Source: Plotosus lineatus
Lineage: Eukaryota > Chordata > Actinopteri > Siluriformes > Plotosidae
Assembly: GCA_024760905.1 (NCBI GenBank)
Contig: CM045729.1
Span: 8,840,580 to 8,904,579 of the forward strand
Direction of reading: 5' to 3'
Length of the DNA stretch: 64,000 nucleotides
Below, piece by piece: positions 1 through 11,563 of this stretch. How positions within the stretch are numbered: position 1 is the first letter of the stretch; every line of letters begins with the position of its first letter. The notes below the pieces were generated by a model, which saw nothing but the letters and a program-made list of their open reading frames with translations, was not told the origin of the DNA and ran no database searches. The position numbers and the translations under genes were made by a program.

Positions 1-233
1 TATATAACGTGATCACTGTCTTTTTTAATAAGACCTTCTGAAATAATCTTCGCAGTAAAAAAAAAGGGGTCTTTTCCGAAATAATTATCATTTACGATTC
101 ACATATAATTCATGAACGACACCAATACTGGTGATCTCTTTTTAAAAATCCAGGCTTAACAAGTAACTACTTGGAATAGAGCTTTAAAGTTTTGTTGTCA
201 CTGTAATTTTAATCTAAGTTTTATTATGTTTAG

Positions 234-358
234 GCTTTCTTTTCAAAAATAAAAGTCCCAGAGCTACAGAGTCGGTTCAGGATTATTCAACACTTGAATC
301 AGAGAATCGCATCCCTCTGGAATTGACTCTGTCAGGACAAGAGCAGGAAAAGAGCTAA
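234..358 (+). CDS. Terminal coding exon of an unidentified gene
   Basis: A pyrimidine-rich tract ending in TTTAG precedes an open frame that runs to TAA at 356-358. The first two bases complete a split codon and the frame then starts at 236 (F-L-F-K-N-K). The tail is hydrophilic, about 40 residues, with S/T/E-rich stretches such as DYSTLESEN and SGQEQEKS, which would suit a cytoplasmic C-terminus. No family was recognised. Upstream exons lie outside the window or were not detected in the first 230 bases. The 3' UTR runs into a SINE at 385 and AATAAA signals at 766-790. The reading rests on acceptor, open frame and composition only, so it could be chance. Confidence 0.45.
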
Positions 359-384
359 TAACAAGATATGCGCATCAAAAACCA

Positions 385-702
385 GTGGCAGTGGTGGTAA
401 AGGATGCTGGATCGCTGATACTAGGGTTGGGGGATTGAGTCCCATTCTCCACAGGGTTGTCACTGTCCCCACAGTGCAGCTAACTGGGTTATCAAAGACC
501 GGCTGTGTCTCTCACTGTCTATGGTGAGAGGTTCATGTAAAAGAACCATTGCTGACTTTCAAAAGAGTCAGCGTATTTCTGTCCCTTGCTAAAGGGTTGT
601 GTCAGGAAGGGCATCCGACGTAAAATCCTGTGCCAAATCAAACGTGCGAATCATATGATTTGCTGTAGCGACCCCTGAAAAGGGAAAAAGCCGAAAGGAA
701 AA
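385..702 (+). mobile_element. tRNA-derived SINE with RTE tail (family 1)
   Basis: Complete copy: tRNA-like head (GCAGTGGTGG, GGATCGCTGAT, degenerate B box near GGGATTGAGTCCC), central body (CAGCTAACTGGGTTATCAAAG ...), then the RTE 5'-UTR-like segment (GGAAGGGCATCCGACGTAAAA) and the RTE 3' tail (GGGAAAAAGCCGAAAGGAAAA). A decayed target duplication of about 19 bp flanks it (365-384 and 703-721, both ending TCAAAAACCA). It lies in the putative 3' UTR of the exon at 234-358. Confidence 0.85.
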
Positions 703-765
703 GATGTGCTTTCAAAAACCATTGTTGTTCTAAGCAGCTTAAAATATAAACTTGCTGAGAGGATA

Positions 766-790
766 AATAAACTATATTTGACCAAATAAA
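766..790 (+). promoter_or_regulatory. Candidate polyadenylation signals (AATAAA x2)
   Basis: AATAAA at 766-771 and 785-790, downstream of the SINE, are the first canonical signals after the stop at 358. They are in an AT-rich stretch, so chance occurrence is possible. Between 790 and 1,019 nothing else is recognisable. Confidence 0.3.
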
Positions 791-1038
791 TTCAACATAA
801 GTTGGCAGCAAGAGAGCTAAGAATTAGATAAAGGAGCTTAAAAACAGACCCCCCCTGCCTCCCAAGAACAACCACAAAAGAGTTCTTCCCCAGGCCTTTG
901 CAGGGTTTTTTTGTAGCTCCTAAATAGGCATTTACACCTCCATAGAGGTTTGAAATGTTCCCGCATATTAAGGCCTTTCAGTGAACAGCTTAATGCAGCC
1001 ATCCCTATTTACAACCATTGACAACAATGAGTACTAAT

Positions 1039-1284
1039 TTGTCTTTAAGGTTTGCATTTTGTATTCTGGCAAAAGTTTTATGCCGGATGCCCTTCCTGTC
1101 GCAACCCTCTGCATTTATCATGGCTTGGGACCGGCGTGAGGGCGGGCACTTGTTTGTGCCCCCCCCCCACACACACACACACACACACACGGCTGCATTT
1201 GAAGATGCAGAGGATCGGGTGAGATGGAGGCAGATGGTTTGCTGTGGCAACCCCTGAAGGGAAAAGCCGAAAGGAAAAGAAGAC
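1039..1284 (+). mobile_element. 5'-inverted, internally deleted RTE LINE copy
   Basis: A 246-bp insertion flanked by a 19-bp target duplication (GACAACAATGAGTACTAAT at 1,020-1,038; same with one mismatch at 1,285-1,303). Positions 1,039-1,196 are the antisense of the RTE 5' UTR, ending exactly at the LINE start (reverse complement of AATGCAGCC), with a (CA)n expansion at about 1,170-1,190. Positions 1,197-1,284 are the sense RTE 3' end through GAAAAGCCGAAAGGAAAAG. The inverted 5' part joined to a sense 3' part is the structure expected from twin priming. Confidence 0.8.
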
Positions 1285-1378
1285 GACAACAATGAGAACT
1301 AATGTCACTGCATGTGCACCATTACCAACACAACAGTCAACACAAAAGAAAGACACCCGTGGAGCGAGCACAGAACTT

Positions 1379-4300
1379 TCTTTTTCTTCTTCTTCTTTTC
1401 CTTTCGGCTTTTCCCTTCAGGGGTCGCCACAGCGAATCATCTGTCCCCATCTCACCCTATCCTCTGCATCTTCTACTCTTACTCCAACTACCTTCATGTC
1501 CTCCTTCACCACATCCATAAATCTCCTCTTTGGTCTTCCTCTCGGCCTTCTGCCTGGTAGTTCAAACCTCAGCATGCTACTACCAATATACTCACTATCC
1601 CTCCTCTGTACATGTCCAAACCATCTCAATCTAGCCTCTCTGACTTTGTCTCTAAAACCTCTAACGTGCTGTCCCGCTGATATACTCATTCCTGATCCTA
1701 TCCATCCTCGTTACTCCCAAAGAGAACCTCAACATTTTCATCTCTGCTACCTCCAGCTCTGCCTCCTGTCTTTTCCTCAGTGCCACTGTTTCTAAACCAT
1801 ACAACATTGCTGGCCTCAACACCGTCTTGTACACTTTTCCTTTCATTCTTGCCGATACTCTCCGGATCACACATCACACTGAACACTTTTCTCCAACCAT
1901 TCCAACCTGCCTGAACACGCTTCTTCACCTCTTTTCCACACTTTCCATTGTTCTGAACTGTTGAGCTGAAGTACTTAAAATCCTCCGCCTTCTTTATCTC
2001 TGCAACCTGTAACCACACCGTTCCTCTTGGGTCCTTGTCGTTCACACACGTGTATTCTGTTTTACTGTGGCTCACCTTCATTGCTCTCCTTTCCAGGGCA
2101 TACCTCCACCTCTCTAGATTTTCCTGCACTTGTTCTCTGCTCTCACTACAGATCACAATGTCATCTGCAAACATCATAGTCCATGGAGACTCTTGTCTAA
2201 CCTCGTCTGTCGGCCTGTCCATCACCATAGCAAACGAGAAGGGGCTCAGAGCTGACCCTTGATGCGGTCCCACCTCCACCTTGAACTCTTCTGTCACACT
2301 GACAGCACACCTCACCACTGTCTTACATCTCTCATACATGTCCTGCACCACATACTTCTCTGCTACTCCAGACTTCCTCGTGCAATACCACAGTTCCTCT
2401 CTCGGCACCCTGTCATATGCTTTCTCCAGATCCACAAAGGCACAATGCAGCTCCTCTGGCCTTCTCTGTACTTCTCTATTAACATCCTCAAAGCAAACAC
2501 TGCATCTGTGGTGCTCTTTCTTGGCATGAAACCAAACCGTTGTTCACAAATGCTGACCTCTGCCCTTAGTCTCGCTTCCATCAACTTTATCCCTCTGTAG
2601 TTGCCACAACTCTGCACGTTTCCCTTTTCTTAAAAATGGGCACCAGCACACTTGTCCTTCATTCCTTCAGCATCTGCTCACTCTTTAAGACCTTGTTGAA
2701 TGTTCTTGTCAGAAAATCTACTGCGACCTCGCCTAGACACTTCCATACCTCCACCAGTATGTCATCAGGACCAACTGCCTTCATCCTCTTCAATGCCCTC
2801 CTCACGTCACCCTTACCAATCTTTGCTACTTCCTGGTCCTCAACAGTCACCTCTTCTACTCTGTTTTCACTCTCATTTTCCTCATTCATCAGTTGTTCAA
2901 AGTACTATTTCCATCTTCACAGCACACTTCTGTCATCAGTCAATACATTTCCCTCTCTGTCCTTAATCACTCTAACTTGCTGCACGTCCTTCCCATCTCT
3001 ATTTCTCTGCTATGGCAACCTGTATAAATCATTTTCTCCCTCCTTACTGTCCAGCCTAGCATACAAGTCATCATACGCCCTCTGTTTGGCCTTTGACACC
3101 GCTACCTTCGCCTTACGCTGTGTCTCCCTGTACTCCTGTTTACTCTCTTCGGTCCTCTCAATGTTCCACTTCTACTTAGCTCACCTCTTCCTTTGTACAC
3201 ACTCCTGCACTTCCTCATTCCACCACCAAGTCTCCTTATCTACTTTCCTTCCAGAGGACACACCAAGTATTCTCCTACCTGTCTCCCTGATCACATTAGC
3301 TGTAGTTGTCCAGTCATCGGGAAGCAATTCCTGACCACCCAAGCCTGTATCAATTCCTCCTTTGAAGACAACACGACACTCTTCCTTTTTCAGCTTCCAC
3401 CACTTTGTCTTCTGCTCTGCCTTTGCCTTCTTCACCTTTCTCACCATCAGCATCATCCTGCCCACCACCATCCTATGCTGCTTGGCAACACTCTCACCCA
3501 CTACTACTTTGCAGTCACTAACTTCCTTCAAATTACATCACCAAACAAGATGGAGTCTACCAGTGTGCTCCTACCTCCGCTATTATAAGTAACCCTATGC
3601 TCCTGTTTCTTCTGAAAGAAAGTATTCATCACAGCCATTTCCATCCTTTTTGCAAAATCGATCAACATCTGTCCTTCTGTGTTCCTGTCCTGGATACCAA
3701 ACCTGCCCATCACTTCCTCCTCCCCTCTGTTGCCTGCACCAACATGTACATTGAAGTCTACACCAATGACCACTCTTTCACCTCTGGGGTACTCTGCATC
3801 ACTTCATTTAACTCACTTCAGAATCTCTCCTTCTCTTCTAGCTCACATCCTGCCTGTGGGGCATAAGCACTAACAACATTGAACATCACGCCTTCAATTT
3901 CTAACTTGAGACTCATCACTCTGTCTGACACTCTTTTCACTTCTAGAACATTCCTGACAAACTCCTCCTTCAAGATGACTCCTACTCCATTTTTCTTCCC
4001 AACTACACAATGATAAAACAGTTTAAACCCTGCTCCTAGGCTTCTAGCCTTTCTACCTTTCCACCTGGTCTCCTGAGCACACAGTATGTCCACCTTCCTC
4101 CTCTGCATCATGTCAGCCAGCTCTCTACCTTTTCCTGCCATGGTTCCAACATTCAAAGTCCCTACTCTCAGTCCTAGACTCATGCCTTTCCTCTTCTCTC
4201 TCTGCCTCCAGACACGCCTCCCGCCTCTCCTTCTTCGACCTCTCCTTCAACTAACAGTAGTCCAATTTCCACCAGCACTCTGTTGGTTGACAGCACTGAT

Positions 4301-4470
4301 GGTGGTCGTTGTTAACCCGGGCTTCGACTGATCCGGTATGAAATTAGTATTGGCAGTTCGCATCGTGTATTTTGGCAAAAGTTTTACACCGGATGCCCTT
4401 CCTGTCGCAACTCTCTGCATTTATCCGGGCTTGGGACAGGCGTGAGGACGGACACTTGTTTGTGCCCATT
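1379..4470 (-). mobile_element. RTE-clade LINE, near full-length, broken (copy i)
   Basis: The minus strand carries an apurinic-type endonuclease ([26 protein letters not shown] near 4,000-4,180; DFNVHVGAG near 3,750) and reverse transcriptase ([10 protein letters not shown] and MFADDIVIC near 2,150-2,430), then the C-terminal RIRNEYI and GRPKRRFMD segments. The 3' end is TTCCTTTCGGCTTTTCCC read in minus at about 1,395. Multiple frameshifts break the single ORF into pieces at 3,818-4,183, 3,528-3,773, 3,181-3,531, 1,698-2,435 and 1,417-1,689. The 5' UTR is present to about 4,470; the extreme 5' bases are missing. It is the most decayed of the four long copies. Confidence 0.85.
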
Positions 4471-4555
4471 CTGACCTTCTGATTTCGAGTGGGATCATGG
4501 GGCTCCAGGTGAGAGAACTTCAGAAGCATTCAGAAGTTAATTCAGAAAACAAAAC

Positions 4556-4714
4556 TCTCTCTCCCTCTCTCTCTCTCCCTCTCTCTCCCTGTCTCTCTCT
4601 CTCTCCCTCCCCATCTCTCTCTCCGTCTCTCCTTCTCTCTCTCTCTCTCTCTCTTCCTGTCTCTCAATCTCTCTTTCTCTCCCTCTCTCCCTCCCTCTGT
4701 TTTTCTCTCTCTCT

Positions 4715-4757
<43 letters not shown>
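4556..4757 (+). repeat. (CT)n then (CA)n compound microsatellite
   Basis: About 160 bases of CTCTCT with interruptions, directly followed by about 36 bases of CACACA. Any ORF through it is an artefact of the repeat. From 4,790 to 5,185 the sequence is AT-rich with no recognisable feature. Confidence 0.9.
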
Positions 4758-4758
<1 letters not shown>

Positions 4759-5186
4759 GAGAAATGTGCTGTATTTCAGTGCCATTCATCATTTAATCAT
4801 TTTACAGAGTCATGTCTTTCAGGTAAACAGTCATATAAATTAGATACGTATTCCTCATTCTCTCACTCTTTTTTTAGTTGACATGAATTACAAACACTTC
4901 TCTATTTAATCTGTTCCATTTGTGTGAATCATGTTCGGTGTGTTTGACTCTCTCCTGTGCGTTTATACAGACTCAAGTGCAGTAATGGTGTCAGCTGTAA
5001 TAACATTGTGCAATTAGTTGTAAAAACAATGTAAAATTTTATTAAATCTCAGCATCAATTAATGGCTCTGGTTTTTGAATGCCTAGTTTGAGAGGGAAAA
5101 ATGTGTTGAATCATCTTGGAGTAAAAAGAGTCAAATTGTTATAAATCTAATTTTAAATTAAAACTACTATTGCTAAATTGTTGTTC

Positions 5187-5187
<1 letters not shown>

Positions 5188-5227
<40 letters not shown>
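5188..5227 (+). repeat. (TTA)n microsatellite
   Basis: About 13 perfect TTA/ATT units. Confidence 0.9.
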
Positions 5228-5309
5228 GTAGTTATAGTTCTTAGATTATTATAATGTGGACCTGCTTGTTTCATTTTAATGTGTCAGCACATGAACCGAG
5301 TCATGCAGT

Positions 5310-5384
5310 GATGGTTTAGTGGTTAAGGTGATGGGTGTGAAGGTCAGTGGTTCTGTCACCACTGTTGGGCCCTTGACACTCAGT

Positions 5385-5429
<45 letters not shown>

Positions 5430-5505
5430 TTATATATATATATATAAAGATAATTGTAAATTGCTCTGGATAACAATGTTTGTTAAATGCTGTAAATGTT
5501 TCAGG
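5310..5505 (+). mobile_element. tRNA-like SINE with L2-type tail (family 3)
   Basis: The head GTTTAGTGGTTAAGG resembles a tRNA A box, followed by GTCAGTGGTTCTGTCACC and GTTGGGCCCTTGAC. A (TG)(TA) microsatellite sits in the middle (5,388-5,445), and the tail GTAAATTGCTCTGGATAACA leads to GCTGTAAATG. This head and tail combination is common in fish SINEs mobilised by L2-like LINEs. Confidence 0.6.
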
Positions 5506-5824
5506 ACACTGAGTTGACTATTCGTACTGAGTGTTATTACCTGCTCAACTCAGTATCAATTACTCACAATCTGACTCATTTCTTACTCCGGTTCTGATCT
5601 GGAAACTTCCACTGAAAAGGGGACGCATGGCCTGAAATGTAAAAACCTGAGAGTGGCAGAGGAGAGAGGAGAGGTTTATTTCATCGTCATGACAACAAAT
5701 CCAACTGCTCAAATTATTTATTTGTCCACTAATAATGTCAACGAAATGAAACACGAGTTAATGGGGGAAAACACAGAGACAATCCAAAGTGTAGCTACAA
5801 CTGTTCAAAATATAATCTGGATTC

Positions 5825-6225
5825 CAAATAAATTGGGACGCTGTACAAATTGTGAATAAAAACTGAATGCAATAATGTAGAAGTGCCAAATTTCAATATT
5901 GTATTCTGAATAGAACATAGATGACAGCTCAAAAGTTTAAACTGAGAAAATGTATCATTTTAAGGGAAAATATGTTGATTGTAAATTTCATGTCAACAAA
6001 TCTCAAAAAAGTTGGGACAAGTCCATTTTCAACACTGTGAGGCGTCCCCTCTTCTTCTTACAACAGTCTGCAAACGTCTGAGGACCAAGGAGACAAGTTT
6101 CTCAAGTTTAGAAATAGGAATGCTGTCCTATTCTTGTCTAACACAGGACCCTAACTGTTCAACTGTCTTGGGTTTTCTCTGTTGCACCTTCCTACTTTAT
6201 GATGTGCCAAATATCCCTAGCTAAC
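5825..6225. mobile_element. Probable DNA transposon remnant, class uncertain
   Basis: AAATTGGGACGCTGTACAAA near 5,830 and AAAAAAGTTGGGACAAGTCC near 6,005 recur in fish genomes as parts of an interspersed repeat, in my recollection. No terminal repeats or coding motif could be fixed. The 5,510-5,825 interval to its left shows no recognisable feature. Confidence 0.35.
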
Positions 6226-6429
6226 ACGATTACTTTGTAACAATGTCACACAAAAGTCACAACAACGTTGCAATGAAACATTGCAATGACGTAACTTTGT
6301 AGACTCCCAAAAAACTTTGCCGCAAGCGATGTTGTGATGAATGTACCAAAAACATTACTGCAACATTCCAGGTAATGTCCTCAAGAACTTGGCAAAAACA
6401 TTGTGAAGAATGTAGTGAAAACGTGTAGT

Positions 6430-7240
6430 AGTAACATTAATAAATACTTTATTCACCCAGAACATACACTCGAGGCATCTGGGGTTAGGTAGCCCCAGTC
6501 TATACCCCTTACAAAATTTACAGTAGACATTAAAATAGAGTCATCGTCATCATCTGAGGTTCCATCCTTGGCACTTTCTGCAGTACTGGAGTTCACCTGG
6601 AAAAGAAAAAAATAAAATAAGTAAAAAATATAGCAGATGTGGAAGTTAACTTTTCCTCGAGCTTAAAACAATTTTATACTTACAAAAAAAAAAAAAGCTC
6701 AATCAGATCAAGTGCCAAGTAGCTCACATTTTATTTATTTTTAATGTTATCTAGCAGTATTATTATAATGAAAGTTTGTGGCAATTCAGAACTGGGACAA
6801 CACAATCAGCACAATAACACTGCATAAACATGCACAAACGTGTAATAAGAAGCAGGCAGACTGCCCATGGTTAACTAATAAAGCATCCACAGCCAAAATT
6901 ATTTTATGGACGAATAAAATTACCTTATAACGGGAACCACCTTCCTTTCGTGGTCCATGTTTTAGGGTTCTCCCAATAGCCTCGTTCATGTCCTGCTGTG
7001 GAGTTCCCATATGGCACTTTGCAATGGTTCCTGTAATAGAAAGTGACACAATTATGTATCACAATTGTTATTTACAGCACTTTTCCTCATATTGTGGCTG
7101 AGTACAATAGTTATATCAAAATATAATATTATTATTATTATACATAAAAGATATATTACAAAACTTCATTATTTCGTGAAATACTAAGACACTATTTTAT
7201 GAAACTTGGACTGAAACTCAGAGTGATAAAGTTTTGTTTA

Positions 7241-7303
<63 letters not shown>

Positions 7304-8060
7304 AATAAAAGAAATTATCTACCATTTGAACATATCTATTGTATATACTGTACATACATAAAGCCCAGGTAATTCATGAAAAAAATAAATGCAATTATTA
7401 GCGATACTTACTCAGAATTTCTTTATGCAAGGACAATTTTTGGAATGATTTCTTCTCTTTTCACCCTTTTAAACTGTACAAGGACCACAAGCCTGCCGAT
7501 CCCGGAGTCTTCATACCGCTAGTATACAACAGTATACAAGTAAGTTGTCATTATTTATTATAAAGCCATGCAATACTAGTATTTAAATATGCTACAAAAA
7601 GAACTTGCCTCATTATAATGAAGAATGCAGGACTTGAACAACATCCACTGTCTGCTCATCTGTGAACTCCACCACTAAAACCAGACATCTATTAACAATC
7701 AGGAAAACATAAATAACTACCAGCATAGTCTTTGACATTACCACAAATATACAGTATACATCTTTTTATTACTGTATATACTTGAGACAAGCTTGAATCA
7801 AATGAATATTAACGGGTAGAGATCTACCATTTTACTTCCTGGTCAGTCCAGATCAAAGCAGGATCTGCCGTTCTTTTTATGTGTTAGAATATCTAAAGAG
7901 GCTTCCGATGAATACTTTCATCACTTGAGCTTTCATCAAGAGGAATGGCCTGCTGTTTTACAGCTCTTTCTCGTGCACGATTAGCTGCTGTCCACTTCCG
8001 CTTTTATTCTCGTCGCTGTCGTTTCTTCTTTTGTTTGGAGTTATCCATTGTATACAGCTG
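6430..8060 (-). pseudogene. Possible decayed coding segments, unidentified
   Basis: The minus strand holds short protein-like stretches without a continuous frame: GTPQQDMNEAIGRTLKHGPR with flanking KEGGSRYK near 6,930-7,020, and a K/R-rich stretch near 7,965-8,045. A (GT)n(TA)n microsatellite interrupts the region (7,242-7,303). It may be an old DNA transposon or a dead host exon. No splice model could be built and no family was recognised. Confidence 0.2.
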
Positions 8061-8599
8061 TAGCTAGAATTAAATTAGTAGTAGTACTACTACTGCTTAT
8101 GCCGGTAATAGAAGTAATAATAAGTTAAAACAAGCCATGTTTTCGATAATGAACACAAAGCAAGAACTCCCGCATACCTGCGCTGAATTAAAAACTCTTT
8201 CAATTCTGGTCTGCAATAGCAGTAAGTTTAAAAAAGTGACTACAGCCCAAATCCTGATGATCACTTTTTTCATACACACAAATACATTGGGAACATGACA
8301 CATTCTATTAAAAATCAAAGCATGAAGAAAAATATCTCAAATTTGTGTTATTCCTTGAAAGAAATTGAAGAAAACCCAATAAAATTAGTTTCAAGGTATC
8401 GGCCCCACCCACACACCGGAGTACAGAAATGATTGGCTCTCCGCTGCGCGCCACAGCGACATGTGGCATTGAAAATAGATGTATAGATTGAAATGTGTAA
8501 GATTTATTTATGTTTTTGTTTTATTTGATGGCTTTTTTCTGTATTTTTATTTAAAGGACCCCGAAATTATGTATTAATTATTCTGTTAAGAAAGGCCAC

Positions 8600-8675
8600 C
8601 TGATTTATTTGAGAGCCAGATGCAGTCATCAAAAGAGCCACGTCTGGCTCGCGAGCCATAGGTTCCCGACCCCTG
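8600..8675. mobile_element. hAT terminal fragment
   Basis: GAGAGCCAGATGCAGTCATC leads to the terminal inverted repeat AGGTTCCCGACCCCTG at 8,660-8,675, the same end as in the complete element at 9,023-9,282. The opposite end was not found nearby. 8,690-8,752 (GGGCACCATGTTGATGACCC) may be the end of another hAT element. Confidence 0.6.
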
Positions 8676-9022
8676 AACAGGCTTGCAGGCGACTTGTGCT
8701 GTCCTTGTGGGCGTCCTGGTGCCCGTGGGCACCATGTTGATGACCCCTGCTCTAAACAAATATGTATTTGCATAAGCACTGTTTCTGTTTCACCTGCTGC
8801 ACATCTGTATTGTGGAGTCGACCAACTTCTGTTACCTGTGAGCAGATGTTCCAGCCCAGGATGATTTGAATACATTCCACATTCTTCTGGATTTCTCGGT
8901 TTTATCTCAGAAACTGCTTATTGATGTTACCACAAACGGTATTTTCTCTTGGATTAAGGTACAGGAACTGGCTGGCCGCTCCATAACGTCAATCTTGTTG
9001 ATCTGGAACTGAGATGTTACCG

Positions 9023-9282
9023 CAGGGGTCGGGAACCTTTTTGACAAAGAGAGCCAAAAACAAGACATATTTTAAAATCTAATTCTCTGAGAGCCATATA
9101 TATTAATACTGAATACAACTAAATTGAAAAAGACCAACAATTTGAGAGTATAATAAGACTGAATTTATTTTAAATGGTATTGTCATAACGAAGTTATTTA
9201 TTAATGCGACTTCTGGTGAGAGCCAGATACAGTCATCAAAACAGCCACATCTGGCTTGTGAGCCGTAGGTTCCCGACCCCTG
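9023..9282. mobile_element. Complete non-autonomous hAT element (260 bp)
   Basis: Terminal inverted repeats CAGGGGTCGGGAACCT (9,023-9,038) and AGGTTCCCGACCCCTG (9,267-9,282) are perfect complements over 16 bp. The 8-bp flanks TGTTACCG (9,015-9,022) and TGTTACCA (9,283-9,290) match at 7 of 8, the hAT-type target duplication. There is no transposase. It sits inside the older Tc1-like remnant that continues at 9,283. Confidence 0.85.
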
Positions 9283-9940
9283 TGTTACCATTTACTGGTG
9301 TGTTTGGGGTCATTGTCTTGTTGGAACCAGTTTCAAGGGAATTTCCTCACTGTCTTCACAGTATACTGCAGTTTGAATTCAGTGTTTTGGGGTCAAATAG
9401 GGGCCACTAGACCCAAAAAGATCAATCTTACTTTCATCAGTCCACAGAATGTTGCCCTGGTTTTATTTATTCCAGTTGATGTGCTCTTTGGTAAACTGTG
9501 ACCTCTTCAGCACGTCTTTTTCTCAGCAGTGGGACTTTGCAGGGGCTTCTTGCCGATAGCTCAGCTTCACATAGGTGTCTTCTAATTGTCACAGGTCACT
9601 TTAGACCTTCTTTGATGCTCCTGGAGCTGATTGTTGACCGAGTCCCTGACATTTTGGCTTCTTCCATCCATTTGAATGTATTCGGAGTTTTTAATTTTCT
9701 TCTACATTTTCACGTTTTGGTTGCCATTTTAAATCATTTGGGATCGTTAAAGCTGAGCAGCCTCTCATTTTCTGCACTTCTTTATGTTTTCCTCTCCACA
9801 ATCAACTTTTTAAACAAGGTACGCTGTTCTTCTGGAAAAGGTCTGGAACAACCCATTTTCCTCAGAATTTCAGAAAGAAATGGACATCACTGTTGGATCT
9901 GTTGGATTCTATCGCTCTACTACACCCGCTAGTGAATTAT
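9283..9940 (-). pseudogene. Tc1/mariner-like transposase remnant
   Basis: Reading the minus strand near 9,418-9,455 gives NILWTDESKIDLFGSSGP, the W-T-D-E-S-K...F-G signature around the second catalytic Asp of Tc1-type transposases. KSGTLL-like and RRAEEVTVYQRAHQLE-like residues lie to its right near 9,475-9,535, broken by stops. No intact frame or terminal repeats were seen. 9,940-10,590 shows nothing recognisable. Confidence 0.6.
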
Positions 9941-10594
9941 TTGCCATGTAGAAAAATCAGTTCTCCCAAAAACACGGATTGATCAGGTTAGTGAAGTCTG
10001 ACTGATATAATTTTGAAGACAATTCTACATACAGTGTGATACATCTCTGAATAAAGTGATCACAAAAGACAAAACAGTTTTGTGCCATTGTTGTTGTTGT
10101 TGTTTTAAATTGCATGACAATGAAATGTGTTGAACAGGATGCCTTAAAGTCATCTACTAGTATGTTGGAGAACAATAAAAATACAAACTGCAGTTTAAAA
10201 AGAAAAAAAGAAAGAAAAGAAAAAGTAAGTCACATATTATAATATTTTCACAGTGCGCATTATTCCTGATCACAGCATGTAATCTCGATATTATTGTTGG
10301 TCCAATTGTTCCGGTCGAGGCTCAGCAACATTAATGCAGCAATAAAACGAAGCAGCTGATGATCTGAATTTACTGAATGAGCAGGTGATCACATCAATGC
10401 ACATTTTCTTCCCTGATGGTTCAGATGTAAAATGGGGACTCGAATAATGAGTGATTTATGGAACACGAGGAATCATTTTCACATATTTATTGGTGCCCCA
10501 CAGTCAAACTTAACTCTATTGAAAGTTTTCAGGATGTGCTGTAGAAGATTTCATTGAGGAGTTGTTTTTCCTCATTGATTCAAGACAGCACGTG

Positions 10595-10905
10595 GCACAG
10601 TGGTGTAGTGGTTAGCACATCCACCTCATAGCGAGAAGGCCTGGGTTTGATTCCTAGCCTGGGCATTTCTATATGGAGTTTGCATGGTGTCCCCGTGCTT
10701 GCGTGGGTTTCCTCCCACAGTCCAAAAACATGCACAGTAGGTTTATTGGTTGTTCCAAATCGCCCCTAGGTATGAGTGTGAATGGTTGTCTGAGTGATGG
10801 CCTGGCGAGCTGTCCAGTGTGTACCGCGCCCTCGCTGGTTGAGATGGATGCCAGCCTCCCCGTGACCCGAAATAGAATTAAGCTGTACAGAAAATTCAAT
10901 TCATT
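10595..10905 (+). mobile_element. tRNA-derived SINE (family 2)
   Basis: A-box-like TGTAGTGGTTAGCA at about 10,604, B-box-like GGGTTTGATTCC at about 10,646, then the conserved GGGTTTCCTCCCACAGTCCA core near 10,706, and a tail near AATTCAATTCATTTTC. This core is typical of the vertebrate-wide SINE group with a shared central domain. Fragments of the same tail recur at 10,919-11,027 (-), 32,790-32,900, 40,500-40,775, 50,500-50,800, 56,410-56,540 and 58,520-58,810. Confidence 0.7.
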
Positions 10906-11027
10906 TTCTGTAACCACTTAATCCTAATTAGGGTCGTGGGGAGGCTGGCACCCATCCCAGCCAACTTCGGGCAAGGGTAGAGTACACCCTGAACAGCTGG
11001 CCAGGTTATCGTAGGGCGGAAACACGC

Positions 11028-11252
11028 TGATGGCTTTACAGCCTACTCTTGTTGGAAGTCAGCAATGGTTCTTTTACATGCTTCACACCATAGACAGTGA
11101 GAGACATGGCCCACCTTTGATAACCCAGTTAGCTGCACTGGGGGGGGGGGGGGGAAGGGACAGTGACGACCTTGTGGAGAGTGGGACTCGAACCCCCAAC
11201 CTTTGGATCAGCGATCCAGCACCCTATACCACTAGACCACCACTGCCCGACC
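11028..11252 (-). mobile_element. Family 1 SINE, 3'-truncated
   Basis: The minus strand reads head GGGCAGTGGTGGTCTAGTGG, B box GGGTTCGAGTCCC and the central body, ending near the CATCAGCGTG point. The LINE-derived 3' tail is missing, where it abuts the inverted family 2 fragment at 10,919-11,027. A poly-G run (11,140-11,155) replaces the usual GGGGGGACAG. Confidence 0.8.
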
Positions 11253-11546
11253 TGTACAGAAAATGAATGATGAATTCAAGATGGCGATGAGATATGAACC
11301 CGACACTGAATGGGTGCATAATTTTTTTTGAAACAGTATGATTGTGTTGCAAGGACAAAGGCGGAACAATAGATTTACCTGTGCAACTTTTTCTTTTGTT
11401 AGGCAGTGCATATACACACACACACATTATATATATAAATAAGAGAGAGGGACGTGTGTGTATTTTAAATGTAAATAATTACATCACTTTAATAACAGTA
11501 CAGTACATGAATTGATCAGAAACTATTTTGTGCTACAAATATAACC

Positions 11547-11563
11547 TTTATTCATGATTTATT
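11547..11563 (-). promoter_or_regulatory. hps4 polyadenylation signals
   Basis: Two AATAAA hexamers on the minus strand (11,547-11,552 and 11,558-11,563), about 215-230 bases past the hps4 stop, in otherwise featureless sequence (11,260-11,700). Confidence 0.5.

Noticed and set aside
1244..1795. Plus-strand ORF of 183 residues and similar long ORFs opposite RTE copies (for example 35,149-36,150)
   Set aside because: They are antisense shadows of the RTE reverse transcriptase coding strand.
4537..4785. ORFs rich in CVCVCV, RERERE or SLSLSL
   Set aside because: They are translations of (CA)n, (GA)n and (CT)n microsatellites. The same applies at 40,097-40,435, 46,107-46,569 and 58,305-58,622.
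5690..5860. Small plus ORF (68 residues) beginning MAEERGEVYF
   Set aside because: No splice context, no recognisable domain, and it runs into the transposon-like sequence at 5,825.
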